Assembly (NCBI GenBank): GCA_015501595.1
Contig: JADNRX010000225.1
Span: 1-64,000 of the forward strand
DNA length: 64,000 nucleotides
Source: Hymenopellis radicata
Lineage: Eukaryota; Basidiomycota; Agaricomycetes; Agaricales; Physalacriaceae
Direction of reading: 5' to 3'
Within the stretch, counting starts at the first letter, position 1, and every line of letters begins with the position of its first letter. Of this stretch, positions 33,407 through 45,129 are shown piece by piece. The notes beneath the pieces are model-generated. The model made no database searches, was not told where the DNA came from, and saw nothing but the letters and a program-made list of their open reading frames with translations. A program made the translations under genes and the position numbers.

Positions 33407-34978
33407 TTATGAGCCAATGTCTATATCGTAAGGATCTGCGTCGCAAAATATCTTCATCGCGGAGCGGATGGCGGCCCATCGTTTAGAGGACCATATCATG
33501 GCGCCGCGATATATCCAACGTGGCATGTACACCTCCTGCAGGACGGCAACAGGAGATTGACCTGCATCCATATTGCTGCTGCGCGCCATACGCGATTCAA
33601 TCATTCTACGTATGGCCTTTGTCGGGCTCCCGCTAACCCAAGGTGGGTTCTCTGCAACACCGTTCCCTCCAATATGTAAACTAGTCATTCTTGGGAGGCG
33701 GCATGTTTTCCCAGCAACACACGTCATGCCCAGAACAAAGGATTCCGTCAGGTTGGAATTTATGATTCTGAACTCCTTCACGTGAGGCGTCAAGGAAAGG
33801 AAATTGAGGAGGAGTTCTGCATTCGTCGGAGGATTAGACATTTCGACGTCTATGTGTAATATCGTGAGATGGAAGGTGGAATCAAGCGTAGTCGGATAAT
33901 AGGTGTCCCGGGGGGCCTCTGGACTTGGCTGTTCGAACCAGAGATTCAGGTTCGATAACATCGGAAGTACCATGTGTTCAAGTAGGTTCTTTGAGGAGCC
34001 TGTTGGAGCATGGCTAGGCTCGGCGAGGGAAAGGTATGAGACGCGGGGAAGCATGATGGGAACACTGAATTCCGCCGACGAAGCGAACAGTTCGACGTGT
34101 TCCAACCCCGTCATGCGCTGTATGAAAGGTATGAGGGGAGTTTGAAATTTGCCCCGAAGTGTTAGGTTTATCAACTGCGTCCATGGAAGTTCGAGGTGCC
34201 GCAGAGCCGTGTAGCTTGTTATAAGTGTGCGAAGGTTTGGGGCTGACCGCGCGTTGAATACGTCAACAGGCAGTCCGGCGGCAGCGACAATGCGCAAATG
34301 GTCTAGGGTCTCGAGGGTGGGAAAGGAGGTCCCTTCCAGCCTGCGGTAGTCGTCTTTACCAAGACCGGATCGCAAGACTTTCCAACGATGCTCGCTACCT
34401 CGCAGACCTTCCAGCGAAGTGATGTCCACAGAAAGTGGGACATCTCTAGACATGTCTACGAACATCTTCGCTTTGAATACGGTCCTGAGGCGCTGGCGGT
34501 CAAAATCTACTTTCACATAGGACCACAGATTCGGCAGAGAACGTGCGACGTTTCTCCACCGCTGGCAGATGTGAGTCAGTGTCCACGGAACTGTGGTCGA
34601 ATCGAGGGCGTTGTACGCTGTCGCAACGGCTGGGAACGTGGGAATGCAAAAGTGGAATATCTGCATCAATATTTCATTCGGCAGATGGCATATGGGACGA
34701 ATAAGGGATTTGGCGTCTTGAAGGCGCGCTTCAGCCTCTATGAGGGCTGCAACCAGCGGGTCGAGGAACGCTCGCGCCATGGATATCCTCTCTTGTAGGT
34801 CAGCCACGATTGACTGGTATTGTGTGACATCGTGCTTGAAGGCGGCAAGCTCAGAAAGAAGTGGAGGGTCGTTGCAGCATAACAATTCAGCTACACGGGC
34901 TGAATGGGAGGATTCGTGCTTGGGTGGAGGGGTAAAAAGTGAGACGCAGTTCTGGCAGAAGCCGGATACGTTCGACAT
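33407..34978 (-). CDS. F-box protein, single exon, intact
   Basis: 523 residues from ATG 34978 to a stop at 33407 with no intron. The N-terminus has a Cys pair (FCQNC) and a helical region (LSELAAFKHDVTQYQSIVADL). An F-box follows at about residues 95-150: ICHLPNEILMQIFHFC ... WTLTHICQRWRNVARSLPNLW. The rest has irregular leucine-rich-like strands (LRTLITSYTALRHLELPW, LINLTLRGK, LEHVELF). F-box proteins recruit substrates to SCF ubiquitin ligases through Skp1. Agaricomycetes carry large, fast-evolving families of exactly this layout. The target is unknown. No defect is visible. Confidence 0.9.
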   Translation of the reverse strand: MSNVSGFCQNCVSLFTPPPKHESSHSARVAELLCCNDPPLLSELAAFKHDVTQYQSIVADLQERISMARAFLDPLVAALIEAEARLQDAKSLIRPICHLPNEILMQIFHFCIPTFPAVATAYNALDSTTVPWTLTHICQRWRNVARSLPNLWSYVKVDFDRQRLRTVFKAKMFVDMSRDVPLSVDITSLEGLRGSEHRWKVLRSGLGKDDYRRLEGTSFPTLETLDHLRIVAAAGLPVDVFNARSAPNLRTLITSYTALRHLELPWTQLINLTLRGKFQTPLIPFIQRMTGLEHVELFASSAEFSVPIMLPRVSYLSLAEPSHAPTGSSKNLLEHMVLPMLSNLNLWFEQPSPEAPRDTYYPTTLDSTFHLTILHIDVEMSNPPTNAELLLNFLSLTPHVKEFRIINSNLTESFVLGMTCVAGKTCRLPRMTSLHIGGNGVAENPPWVSGSPTKAIRRMIESRMARSSNMDAGQSPVAVLQEVYMPRWIYRGAMIWSSKRWAAIRSAMKIFCDADPYDIDIGS

Positions 34979-35618
34979 TATGGGTAAAGTCCGCCGGCAA
35001 GTCGGAGGAAGTAGGCAGGTCTAGAATCGCGCGAGATACGAAGGTATTTATTTTCTGTGGAACAATGGAAGAGGAATCTATCAGCGCGATGAGGAGACAG
35101 TTTGTGAAGAGACGTACAAAGAGGATAACTGTCTCGTGCTGGTAAAAAAGACCCTGCACATGATGGTTCTGGTCAGCGCGTGCGACGGACAAACACCCCC
35201 CAACAAAGACAACGAGCTTTCTTGGTACTATAGGATGAGTAGTACTTCCACTTCCACCCTTTCATTTAGGTAACCCGTGTTTTATCCTGCATTTCGTCAG
35301 CCTTCTCCTACTCAACAGCCAGCCTGGGACTCCCGAGGTAACTGGACGCTGCTTTCGAAGGTCGTGAACTGGAAAGAGACGTGGATCTGATAGTTTTGTT
35401 GCTTGCCGCCGCGCTGTGTTTCCTGCTCGAGGACGAGTGGTGGGCGGTTGACGTGACGTCGGATGGTGGCTAGATAATAATGGTAAAAAAACGGACAAGA
35501 AACTCCTTATATACGCATCAGGGCATGTCACTCTAATTTGGCTCTATGAGTGCAGCGGGGTGCTTGTAGAAGAAGGCGGAGATACGAAAGGAAGAACGGC
35601 TTTCCGGTACATACTTAC

Positions 35619-36043
35619 CACGACGAACATTGCGCTTTCACCAGGTGCGCATTCTTCACTACAGACCTTGTTCCGCAAATGGTCTGTCCCGGCTAGAATA
35701 GGAACTTCCGTCGTCCGCATCTGGTCATAATGCACTAGATGATGGCTGTCAGCGCACATATCTTCGAGGCACGACTCGGACTCTTCCACAGGACATGTGT
35801 AAAACAGGTTGTAGCGTCCTTCCCAGCTGTGGCCGTCGACTGGAACCCATTTGGCAACTTTGCTTGACGGGCGGCAGGGTCCGGTGGGAGCTCGACGTCC
35901 CAGCAGATGCCGTGCGCGCGGAGGAGAGCGCTGGACAGTGATGGTCGTAAAATGTGAGATGATGGGTAGGTAGGTAGGTAGGTAGAAACCGGCACAAGGT
36001 CCCTATCAGGAACGGCCGGGTGTGAAAGGATGGTTATGACCAT
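35619..36043 (-). CDS. Hypothetical cysteine-containing protein, partial
   Basis: An exon ending at a GTAAGT donor near 35618 reads KWVPVDGHSWEGRYNLFYTC, then SCLEDMCADSHH, ILAGTDHLRNKVCSEEC and GESAMFVVV. An upstream piece may join through an intron ending CACTGTCCAG near 35939. Five cysteines occur in about 80 residues, but no signal peptide is visible. A (TAGG)n microsatellite lies at about 35965. I do not recognise the family, and the gene limits are uncertain. Confidence 0.35.
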
Positions 36044-36049
36044 ACCTCC

Positions 36050-37119
36050 ATCACAGGATACCTATGTCTTCGGAACAGGTGTATCCAGGGCTTTATGTTA
36101 GTGGAGCCGTCTCCTCCAGTAGTATGTCGCACCGCTAAACATGGGGTGGGGCTAGCATCGCCGACAGATGTCTATAGTTTCGCTAGCGGACTCAGGAATT
36201 TGGCAGCCTAGGACACAACGCCGACTGGATGCAGCTTATTCTCCTTGGAATCAATTGGCATCAGTGGAGGGCGTATTACATTTCTGTTAACGATACGTGG
36301 TAAGTACAACAGAGAACCTACAACAATACTACCGGCCTTAATGACTGCATGTTCCCTAGCAAGGCGAAGCAGAAATATCCTGACTTCGGAAGTACGAGAC
36401 ATGTGACGGTGTGCATGGCATTAGAGCGGATGTCCCAAGCTGAGGACATCAATGTACCTGCGCGTAACATCACGAGTGCACCTGGACGAGAGCGCCACTG
36501 CTCGTTAGGACGACTGCGTGGGTGTCGCCTTGGCTTGTGGTCTGTCTGTGGTGATGACGATCGCGTCAGTGCACCTCAAGGAGAGAGTGACTCCTCATCA
36601 GGAGGACTGCAGTCTGTGGCCCGTGGGCGGCAAGTACGATAGGCGCAGGTCTGTTCGTGAGGTCAGTTAGATAGGAGTCTCTCTACGGGCTGTCATGGGC
36701 GTCGACCGGGACATTTCGGGTTTAAGCCGCCAGGGGAATGTCTTGACTCTCGTTTCGAACGATCAGCCCGTTTGCCACTTATCTCTATGCTTTAAAAATC
36801 CGGCTTACGGGGTGGCTACCATGGGGTCTGGTAGTCATCCGTCTCCTCGTCATGTAGTGTATGCAGGCGGCGGCATCTTGAGTGCCCACCCAATTGTGAC
36901 ATTACCTCGACGACCGCGAGCGCGTGGCCGGGACGCGTGAGCGCGGAGCCATGACTGTTGCTAATAGTATATATGCGGCAGAAGTGGTCAGCCCCAACTC
37001 ATACTCATACTCATACTCAGCAATGACCCGCTACGTCCTAAAGCTCCATTTCGATTCATAACGCACATTCAATCCCTATCGCTATCAAAATCAACATCAT
37101 TCATTGTTGACATCACGGC
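36050..37119. other. Spacer carrying part of a segmental duplication
   Basis: The segment 36270-36400 duplicates 29155-29310, and 37025-37110 resembles 29327-29400. No gene was recognised in the rest. TCATACTCATACTCATACTC at about 36996 is a short tandem repeat. Confidence 0.5.
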
Positions 37120-37569
37120 AGGCCCCGGGAAACTCCACTAACACTCCGGCGGCGCGACCTTCGAATATAGCCCTCAAATCCGCGCACTTTTGGACGATTT
37201 GGGCCTCAAATCCGCCAAAAATTGCCGAGGAAGTCACGCCACGTGCCCGCTTGTCACGCCTTCAAATCACGTTTCGTGACTTCTTCGGGTGGAATTTCGC
37301 TCTGTTCCTCTCCGATGCTCACTCACGTCCGTAGGCCAGCCGAACAGTGCGTTACGTGCAGATTGAGAGTAATATCCTGCGGAATTCGAGCATGTGCATG
37401 GTGCCAAAATTTGGTCTGAACCCCTGCTGATCCTCGCAAATCCGCGTCTTCCGCCGGGCTTTTGACCATTTTAGCCTCAAATCCGCGGGTTTTCGCCGCC
37501 AAAATCGCGATTTTTGGGCTCTCAAATCCGCCAAAATCGCTGGAGTCCTAGGGGAGTTTCCCGGGGCCT
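37120..37569. mobile_element. hAT-type MITE E3 in the F-box-like gene
   Basis: 450 bp with imperfect terminal inverted repeats starting AGGCCCCGGGAAACTCC, flanked by the perfect 8-bp duplication ATCACGGC (37112-37119 and 37570-37577). The interior repeats CAAATCCGC several times in both orientations. No coding capacity was seen. Confidence 0.85.
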
Positions 37570-38588
37570 ATCACGGCCCATGTTCATCATCGCTGCAAAG
37601 CCGTCGAAAAAGTCCGCGGCGGGGATACCAGGTTCGCCGATGGGCCCATCGTCAGACAACGTATCCAGGAACCCAGACGCCTCCCGCTCTCTTGCGAATT
37701 CCTCTGCAAACGTCCACACATCTTCGTCCTTGCCGAGCCTGTATCCCCAATCGTCGAAGACATTATGGTCGTGGGCGTAGCACGCCAAACCCGGAATCGC
37801 ATCACGATGATACCTCGCCTCCAGACAAACGGGCACGAACCGCGCATCCTTGAGCTGCGAGATGAAGCGCGCAAAGGGCCACGTGAGGCCGCGTGGCGTG
37901 GGAGGGAAGACCACGATAAGGTACTTCACATCAGATGCAAGTTCGGATAGGACGTAGTGGATGAAGTGCGCGGGGAAGAGCCCATCAAAGTCCACGTCTA
38001 GGTCGTATAGCATGATGTGCGTGAGGTTGGGTGCGCGCGTACCCATCACTGTGAGTGTTTCCGCATCTTTGAAAGTCTCGGCGGAGAGGGCGAGGTGGGT
38101 GACGCTTGGTGGAAGGAGAGCCATGTCCTGGCTTGAGGGTTCGACGACGGACATGTGCGTGGGAGAAATGCTGTTCATTGGTGGGAAGGAAGCGGAAAAA
38201 CTGTGCCAGGCGAGGGATTTTACGCCGGTACAGATGGAGAGGATATGCGCAGCGGCTTGAGCATACTCTGGCGACCGCGTAATGGCGAGAGACAAGACGC
38301 GGACGTTCCTGGCGAAAAATGCGACGTCGTTTCGCACGCGGACGGTGCGCTCGAACTTGAGGATGTTCTCCATGGTTAGTACAGCACGACGGTAGATGAT
38401 GGGGTCAATCCTAGCATTGTATGACGATGAGCGGCACTCTCAGCCATCGTTGTGAAAATACGCACCATTCTCGGACGGTTTTAGAGAGCAAAACCAAGGT
38501 GAGTGCTATCTTGCGGTCGTCGAGCGCGGTGGCTTCAAGCAGATGACGAAGAACGTCAATGGAGAGCTCGTTGAAAGACGCCTTCATC
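37522..38588 (-). CDS. F-box-like hypothetical protein, C-terminus altered by MITE E3
   Basis: The first exon from ATG 38588 reads MKASFNELSIDVLRHLLEAT, DRKIALTLVLLSKTVREW, an F-box-like start. After an intron (to about 38410) comes IDPIIYRRAVLTMENILKFE. A single long exon then runs with leucine-rich-like strands (VRVLSLAITRS, VTHLALSAETF, LTHIMLYDLDVDFDG) to FFDGFAAMMNMGRD. MITE E3 begins right after, so the present protein ends with 15 element-encoded residues. Without the element the frame would stop four codons later (VNNE). The rest looks intact. It is a typical Agaricomycete uncharacterised family member; function unknown. Confidence 0.7.
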
Positions 38589-38883
38589 GTAGTGCAAGAT
38601 GAACCGTAACCGTGAGAGTATAAGAGGTCCAGGACAATGAAATTGGGGAAACATCACACTGGCGTTGATGTTAGATGGCTGTCAGAGCCAAGCATCAATC
38701 GGCTGATCGGCACAGAGAATTCAGATTGCAAACATCAATTTGCGGTAGTTAACTTGGTTGATCCTTTTCCTCGACGCGAGTGGAAGGACTCCAGCACGTG
38801 CACCACACACCGAGTCTCGTAAGGCCATCCTTGTGGAACGCCCGTGTCTACTAAGCCGCATTATTTCATATGCGGTCCAATGA

Positions 38884-40145
38884 ACATCTCGAGATAACCG
38901 TCAAGCTACATGGAGATAGTATAGCAGGCGGAGTCTTTGTTTCGTTCATTCAGCAGTACATGAAAGACGCGACAAGCTTGCACCACATCCCGGGAAAGCC
39001 TGGGATGTGCAAAATCATAAAAAGCAATGCTACACGCACCAGGGTTAGCATCTCGAGATAGCCATTGAGCTACCTCGGAGACGTCCAGGATGAAATACTT
39101 GGGCAGAGAGACACGAAAGCCTTGATCAAAAGCTATTCCAGATGGAAAAAAAGGCTCGGTCGGAATGATCAACATCTCGATGTAGCAGGTGAGCTACGAG
39201 GGAGATGTTTGGGACGGAAGCTATAGCACTCCCTGCAGCTGTTCAATGGCAACTTGAACCCTCCACCACCGCAGCCGAGATTCCCGTTGTCTTGAGGCCA
39301 CACGGACGCGATATCGTGTCGGCTGCTCTTGTGAAACGCCTTCATTCAAGTTCAACTCTCTCCAGATTCGGAAATTCGCGAAGAGAGAGACCGGGAGTAA
39401 GGAAAAAAATTGAGGGATCAGCGGTTGTGGCAAGTATCCCAGTCATCTCGCTAGACTACGGGAACACAAGTACTGAAGTGATACAAGGGCCCAAGTGAGA
39501 GTGAACTTTGGACCGAGTCGTCAAGTATTCACCCGCTGTAAGAAAAAGCACCAGCACCAGACGAGATGCAGAAAAGAATTGTTCATTGCACAGGGGAATG
39601 GCAGAGCGTCTCGAGATAACCAGTGAGCTACATCGAGACATGAGTGGTGTCTTGCTCGTCCAATTAGCAGTTTGGCGCAAAGCGTGCACCATAAACATGC
39701 GGCCGTTTCGATTGCAACTTGAAGCAAGTTATGAGACTGGGGATTATCGGCCCCGGCATTTCATTTTGGATCTAGTCAATATACAGCAGTGATTCAATGA
39801 AGATTGAAACATCCAATGGCGCGTACACAGCTGACGCGATCCAGAGAGAAAACCAGAACTATGAGGTGTACGCAACGAAAAGAAACGACAAGAGGAGCAA
39901 AGCCACCACCAAGACATATCGACGTCCGGAAAAAAAAACTTGGACGAAGTGCACGGAACTGCAAAAAAATGCAGAGAAAAGGCCTACATCTCGACATAGC
40001 AGCTGAGCTACTGGGAGACGTTGGGTTTGGGAGGAACATACAACAGCCATGATCAAACGGTAAGAAGCCGCTACAAAAAGCAATCACTACCACCAACACC
40101 TAAGAAGAAATGCCTATATAGCCGGTGAGCTACGGGGGAGACGTT
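38884..40145 (-). repeat. H1/H2 hairpin array, block 2
   Basis: Six H1 hairpins start at 38884, 39049, 39171, 39606, 39986 and 40110. One H2 starts at 39433. The H1 at 39171 has an 8-bp outer stem AACATCTC/GAGATGTT and a 5-bp inner stem GTAGC/GCTAC. The H1 at 39606 has GTCTC/GAGAC. The block lies directly 3' of the DHH1-like pseudogene and in its orientation. The conserved AATTCGCGAAGAGAGAG motif is at about 39368. Confidence 0.75.
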
Positions 40146-40164
40146 CAGGAATGAAACTGTGGAG

Positions 40165-41470
40165 TATCAATCCCCTGCGGAGGCGCAACCTCGCTGACAC
40201 TCGGAATGGGCTGAATCTCAGTGCCCAGCTCCTGCTCGACACGGTGCATCACAAAGCGATCTTCATATGTCACCTAGGGAGACATTAGCGAAAACAAAGG
40301 AATGTAGACGAAGAAGACACGCACCAAGTTGATCGCTAATCCCAAATGTCCAAATCTTCCCAAGTGACCAATGCGGTGGAGGTACGTCTCACTCGACTTT
40401 GGAAAGTCACGTTTACTACGACCTGAAAGGATGTTAACGAGAACAAGGAAAAACAACGGCTCGCACCTGAATATCATCAACAAATCAGAGCAGACGCGCC
40501 TTGGCGGAAATCGTGAGAGACGCGATTACGGTGGCTGTGGAGAATTATGGCGTGGGAGTAGAAGGACGAGTATCCGAGCTCTGTGACCTACTGGCGTGTT
40601 AGAGGGGAGGTAAGAGGAAGGGGAAGAAGATGTACCTTCTTCGCGAGCAGCTCGACCCGATTGGTACCCCGCTTTTGCCGCAAGATTCAGTATGCGCACG
40701 GGAGTCCCAACGAGTACGTGCACCGGCGTACTCAGCCAGAGGATATCATCCTTGAGCGTCGTCCCGCCCGTGCGCCCCCATGTGTTTCGAAAGCATTCTA
40801 CGCGAGGAGAGTGAGTACGCAAAGAGGGAAAGAAGAAGAAGCCCCCGAACCTGACTCGTCTGAAGTGCCAACTCCCTCGTCGGTACGAGTAACAGCGGTT
40901 GTATCCCCTGTCCCTTGCCCGCTTCCACATCGCCCGGTCCTTCGACGACGACCTGCTGCAAAGCTGGGATGACAAATGCGGCAGTCTTGCCTGTACCGTT
41001 CTTGGCGCGTGCGAGGATGTCACGTCCTGTTGGGGCGACCGGTAGGGCCTGCAGTGCGTGAGCGAGGAAGGAGGAGGAGGAAGAAGAGGGGGGAAACACA
41101 CCTCTTCCTGAATGGGACTAGGCTTCTCAAATCCCGCGTCGTATATCCTCATTAGCAGCTCCCTCCTCGCGTCTGGGGCACACGTCGCGTGGTGGTGGGC
41201 GGAGGGTTTGTCCTGGGTGCTAGTCCTCTTCTGGTTGGGTTTCGGAATGGTCAAGGCGACGTGCTGGAGGAGCGTCCTCATCCTGCGCGTGCGCTTCTTC
41301 GCCTCAAGCCGTCCCTTCCGTATACTAGACGAGGGCACCGTAGGGGGCCTTGTATTGTCGATGTGAGAGCCGAGGTAGGCGGGGTTGCTGGAAGATCTTG
41401 AGGTCCAAGTGAGGGCTTGGTCGGCGTGCTCGGAGGAGGTCGTCGGGCGGGTCAAACTTGGTGTGGAGGG
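40165..41470 (-). pseudogene. DHH1/DDX6-like DEAD-box helicase, internally deleted copy
   Basis: The minus strand reads [22 protein letters not shown], then after an intron [51 protein letters not shown]. It then jumps to NRVELLAKK, losing the DEAD (motif II) and SAT (motif III) region. [13 protein letters not shown], [21 protein letters not shown] and [22 protein letters not shown] follow. Intron positions match the other copy at 49.1-51.0 kb, so it arose by DNA duplication and not by retroposition. TPGR has become TPVR and HRIGRSGR has become HRIGHLGR. It is non-functional as a helicase. Confidence 0.85.
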
Positions 41471-41639
41471 AAGATCTCAATCTGTATCTATGCACGCTTA
41501 TCAGCAAGAGGAAACTGTTAGATAGGAGAGAGGCCTTACTATGGGCTTCATCGTCGTCGTCTTCAAGACACGATGAGGACCAACGGCTCAATGGCGACAC
41601 CAAGTCTAATGCCACGCGTATGAGACAACTCAGCCTTCT

Positions 41640-43150
41640 ACAATGCACGTCAGTGAGAGATGAAGAGAACAGGAAAGAGGAACGAACCAACATTAACGAT
41701 ACATGCGGGAGCGACAGCCTCCCGCGAGTCATTAATTGTCCGAGTATCTGGGAGGGTCATTACTAAGAGCGTATTGAAAATTGGAATACTCACCCTGCCG
41801 TGACGAGAGCACGCCGAGGCTCCACGTTGAATACGACACTTCACAGGAATATCATCGCTCCATACATCCGATCTTCGACATCTAACTCGACAATCATCCC
41901 GCCCTCCCGCTGCTGAACCGCGCTACGTCTGGCGGATCTGGCGCACGTCTCAGAACTCTACGGACGGCATACCCCATACATCCCATTCATTGAGACCCGC
42001 CTTTAAACAAGCTGCTTAAAGGATGACATTAGTTCATCCAGAAATGGTCCAAACATCAAAATCTTACCTGGGTGCGACGAACTCCACATGTCGTACGGAT
42101 GTTCCATTCCGCAAAGCAACGACTTGTCGACCCGTTCGACATTCATACTCCTGACGCCGCACATCGGGCGATCCGCAAAGACAACGTTGGAGAGGAAGCG
42201 GATCCAGAAGCCGAAGTTTCTTCAAAGCAAGAGTCGTCGACCGACCGGTTACTGGTAATGGAATGTCCTACAACGATGAGTACGGTGTAACATAGATTAA
42301 GCTAGGACTCACCGTGAAATCAAGATCCCGCCCAAGATCATCCACGACGTCGCCAGGCAAAGACGTATCCCTCGTAAGACGGCGGCGAAGACGACCGTTT
42401 GGCTGTGTTGAGGGTGGTAATAGCGAGCGTCGTTTCGCTCCCGCAGGTGCGAAGCTAAAGGGACGCGTCGCGAAGGCAACGTCCCAAATGCAGCCATCGT
42501 AGGCCGTCGGTTATAGTCTTGGTGGCTGTCAGAGTCAGAAGCAGCAAAGAGGAATGTCAACATACCGAATCCCACGATCGTCGCCGTTGTTGCAATATGG
42601 GACCGGCAAGCACAGTCGTCCAGGGTTCAAGCTCGCGGTGGAGGCGGAGCACATCTACACCGGAGAATATAAACTAGGCAGTAGAACGAGAAATGAACCA
42701 ACGCACCATCAGGGCTTACGCGACGGCCGACTCGATCCCTGACAAAATGGGGGGAGAATGGGCGCGAGTATCGCACGCAACAAAGACGACGCGCACTGTG
42801 GTTTGGAGGTCGTAGCTTAACGCGATATCCAATAAAGTCGGACACGTCGCGTCTAAGAAAACTGTTGTCAGCGCGCTAGTCAACGATAACGCGAACGAAT
42901 AGACGTACCGCAGCGTTAAGAGCCGTGGAGATAGGCTGAGGGAAGGCGATAGTGAGCAAGAGAATCAAGGATGATGATGGCGGGAGGCAAGGAACGTACC
43001 TGTGACCACCGTCACATATACAGCGCGCTGGGAACGCGTTGGTGAGAACACGAGGACATCTATGAGCAGAATCGGAAAGTGTGCAGCCGAGTATAAAGAA
43101 AGCAGAGCACCTACCATGAGGGATAGAGAACGGGAAGTATTATAACCCTG
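41640..43150 (-). repeat. X unit, copy X1 (gene-like, unidentified)
   Basis: One of three related gene-like segments (X1, X2 at 45130-46620, X3 at 54990-55920). Shared marks in order on the minus strand: GALLSLYSAAHFP-I-L-IDVL, ending VYVTVVTG at a GTACGTTCC donor. Then P-I-(F/S)-(M/T)-A-L at another GTACGT donor, YDLQ...VIESAVA-like sequence, and finally VKCRIQRGASACSRHG. Donor and acceptor positions are conserved between copies, so an ancestral intron-containing gene is likely. No known domain was recognised, and stops are frequent here. Confidence 0.5.
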
Positions 43151-43196
43151 CAGATGAGCGATGAATAAAAGAATTTACGGCAAGCCAGGATGCAGA

Positions 43197-45031
43197 GTCC
43201 TCGATATAACCGGTAAGCTACATGGAGACGTGGAAGTGGTATCTTCATCGTCGAAATACGGGGACGCCTAGTGTCCAGGGATTCCACGAGAGAGCACGGC
43301 GCGTTGTTCAGCCAATTAGGGCCAATTACTCTTTGAACGCCTGGCAAACGAGATTCCTGTCTGGCACGGTAAAAAGACATCTTCACCGGTAATCCACTGG
43401 CGACCGTTGCATCTCTGCTACCTGCGCCGAGATACAGGGAGATTCCCCTTGTCTTGTCGACCTGAGCAAAAGTCTTCGCATCTGACTGATGGGACACAGT
43501 TTAACGTCAACTATCCTTTTGCAACACCTAGTTGGAGGTGCCAGAATTCGAGTTTGCGAAGAGAGAGAAAGAAAAATGTGTACAAATTACTCCCAGAGAA
43601 GTCCCAGTGTCCTCGCTAGACTACGGGGAGCCGTGTACCAGACTTTCATGTCGGAAGCAAGCCACCAGATTCCAAGTGAGCAGGAAACTTTGGACCCCGT
43701 CAAATATCCCCGATAAAAAAACACCTTGAACTCCCGAGACACTCTACTAAATGGCCACAAAAGACCATGTCAGGAGGTTACTGTCTCGAGATAACCAGTA
43801 AGCTACATCGGAGACATAGAGCATTGCCACTTTCAGTAGCACTGGAAGACGCGCAAGCCCGCTGTGTGGATTGAAGAAAGCGAAAGAGGACAATGTGGGA
43901 TGAAGCACTGTTCCATGATGAGGCACAGTTGACCTGAAAACGACACCACATCGGAAAGTGCGCACTGCATAAAAGATAGACTCGCCGGACGCCCTTCAGC
44001 CTGACTAGCATCTCTATATAGCTGGTGAGCTACCTCGGAGACGTCAGGGATATAAATGCTGCGAACAAAAACACGACAGCCTTGGCGTAAGAGACTAGTA
44101 AGCTGCTAAAAAAACTAAATCTTCCATGGAACAATCACCATCTCGATATAGCCGGTGAGCTACGAGAGAGACATTCCGGACTGAAGCTGTGGAGGCGTCT
44201 CACCGTATCAACCCTCGTCTCAGCAACTTCTCCCCAGCCTGAGTTCGGCTCTGTCTACGAAGCGGGAGCGAAGGGGAAAAAAGCTTGACATATACAATAG
44301 ACCTCGCGATATAGCTAGTGAGCTACGAGCGAGATGTCTGGGACCGAAGCTGTGACAAGTCCTGTGGAAAGCCCTCCACTGATTGCCGAGAGATGCGAGT
44401 CGCTACACTGTCCAGGTCATGTCGGAGGCGTCCTTGAGATCGAAAACGCAGTATGTTCTCTGCCTTGTGAGCAGAAGACATGCGGCAGTGAGGACTGTTG
44501 TATCTACAAGATCAAACATGACGGTAAGAACCGAGCATCGATCGGCTGATCGGCACAGACCCTCCGTCCGCATCTGGTCCGCATGGAAGTTTTGTCGGGG
44601 AGGACAAGTTCAAGAAAATGAAGTGAGCGGTAACACACGCCAATGCAATCCTAGTCGTTCCACTAGACGACGTGGATACGTCTCAGCTTTCAATCTTCGC
44701 GAACGACATTGGCTGAAGTGAGAGAAAGAGATCCACGGTGTTCAACGAAATTCCTGCGCTGCACGGGGTAAAGTTTCTGTGGATAACCCTCTACTGGCGT
44801 CTCGACTACCTTCGAGAGATTCCCTTCAAGTCTTGAGAACATTCGCCCTCTACTCATGGGACACAATTCAAACCGGGTCCTGCTCTCACTGTGCCACAGA
44901 TACTTACTGAGAAAACAGTAAATTTCCGGCTGGCGCATTAGACGATGTCCAAAGTCAGCGGTCGGCACAAAAGAATAGAGGATCACCAACTCTTCGATGT
45001 CTCAATATAGCCAGTAAGCTACATAGAGACG
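43197..45031 (-). repeat. H1/H2 hairpin array, block 3
   Basis: Six H1 hairpins start at 43197, 43781, 44008, 44139, 44300 and 44997. H2 copies start at 43600 and 44647. The H1 at 43781 has TGTCTC/GAGACA as outer stem. The H2 at 44647 has the inner stem GTCGT/ACGAC. A truncated H1-like GCTACCTGCGCCGAGAT occurs at about 43419 and the CGAAGAGAGAG motif at about 43556. This block plus X1 forms one roughly 3.4-kb unit. Confidence 0.75.
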
Positions 45032-45129
45032 GAGCGCGTTGTGAAGTGCAGTGGTATCTCCTCGTCCAATTACTTAGCTGTGACTGGTACAGAAAGATGT
45101 GCGGCCCAAGGAAGCTATGTAGCTGGGGA

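Noticed and set aside
39000..39180. H1 as a protein repeat (frame reading DVSEVAQWLSRDAN)
   Set aside because: Copies differ by single bases in length between the outer stem and TAGC, so no frame is shared, and stops are common.
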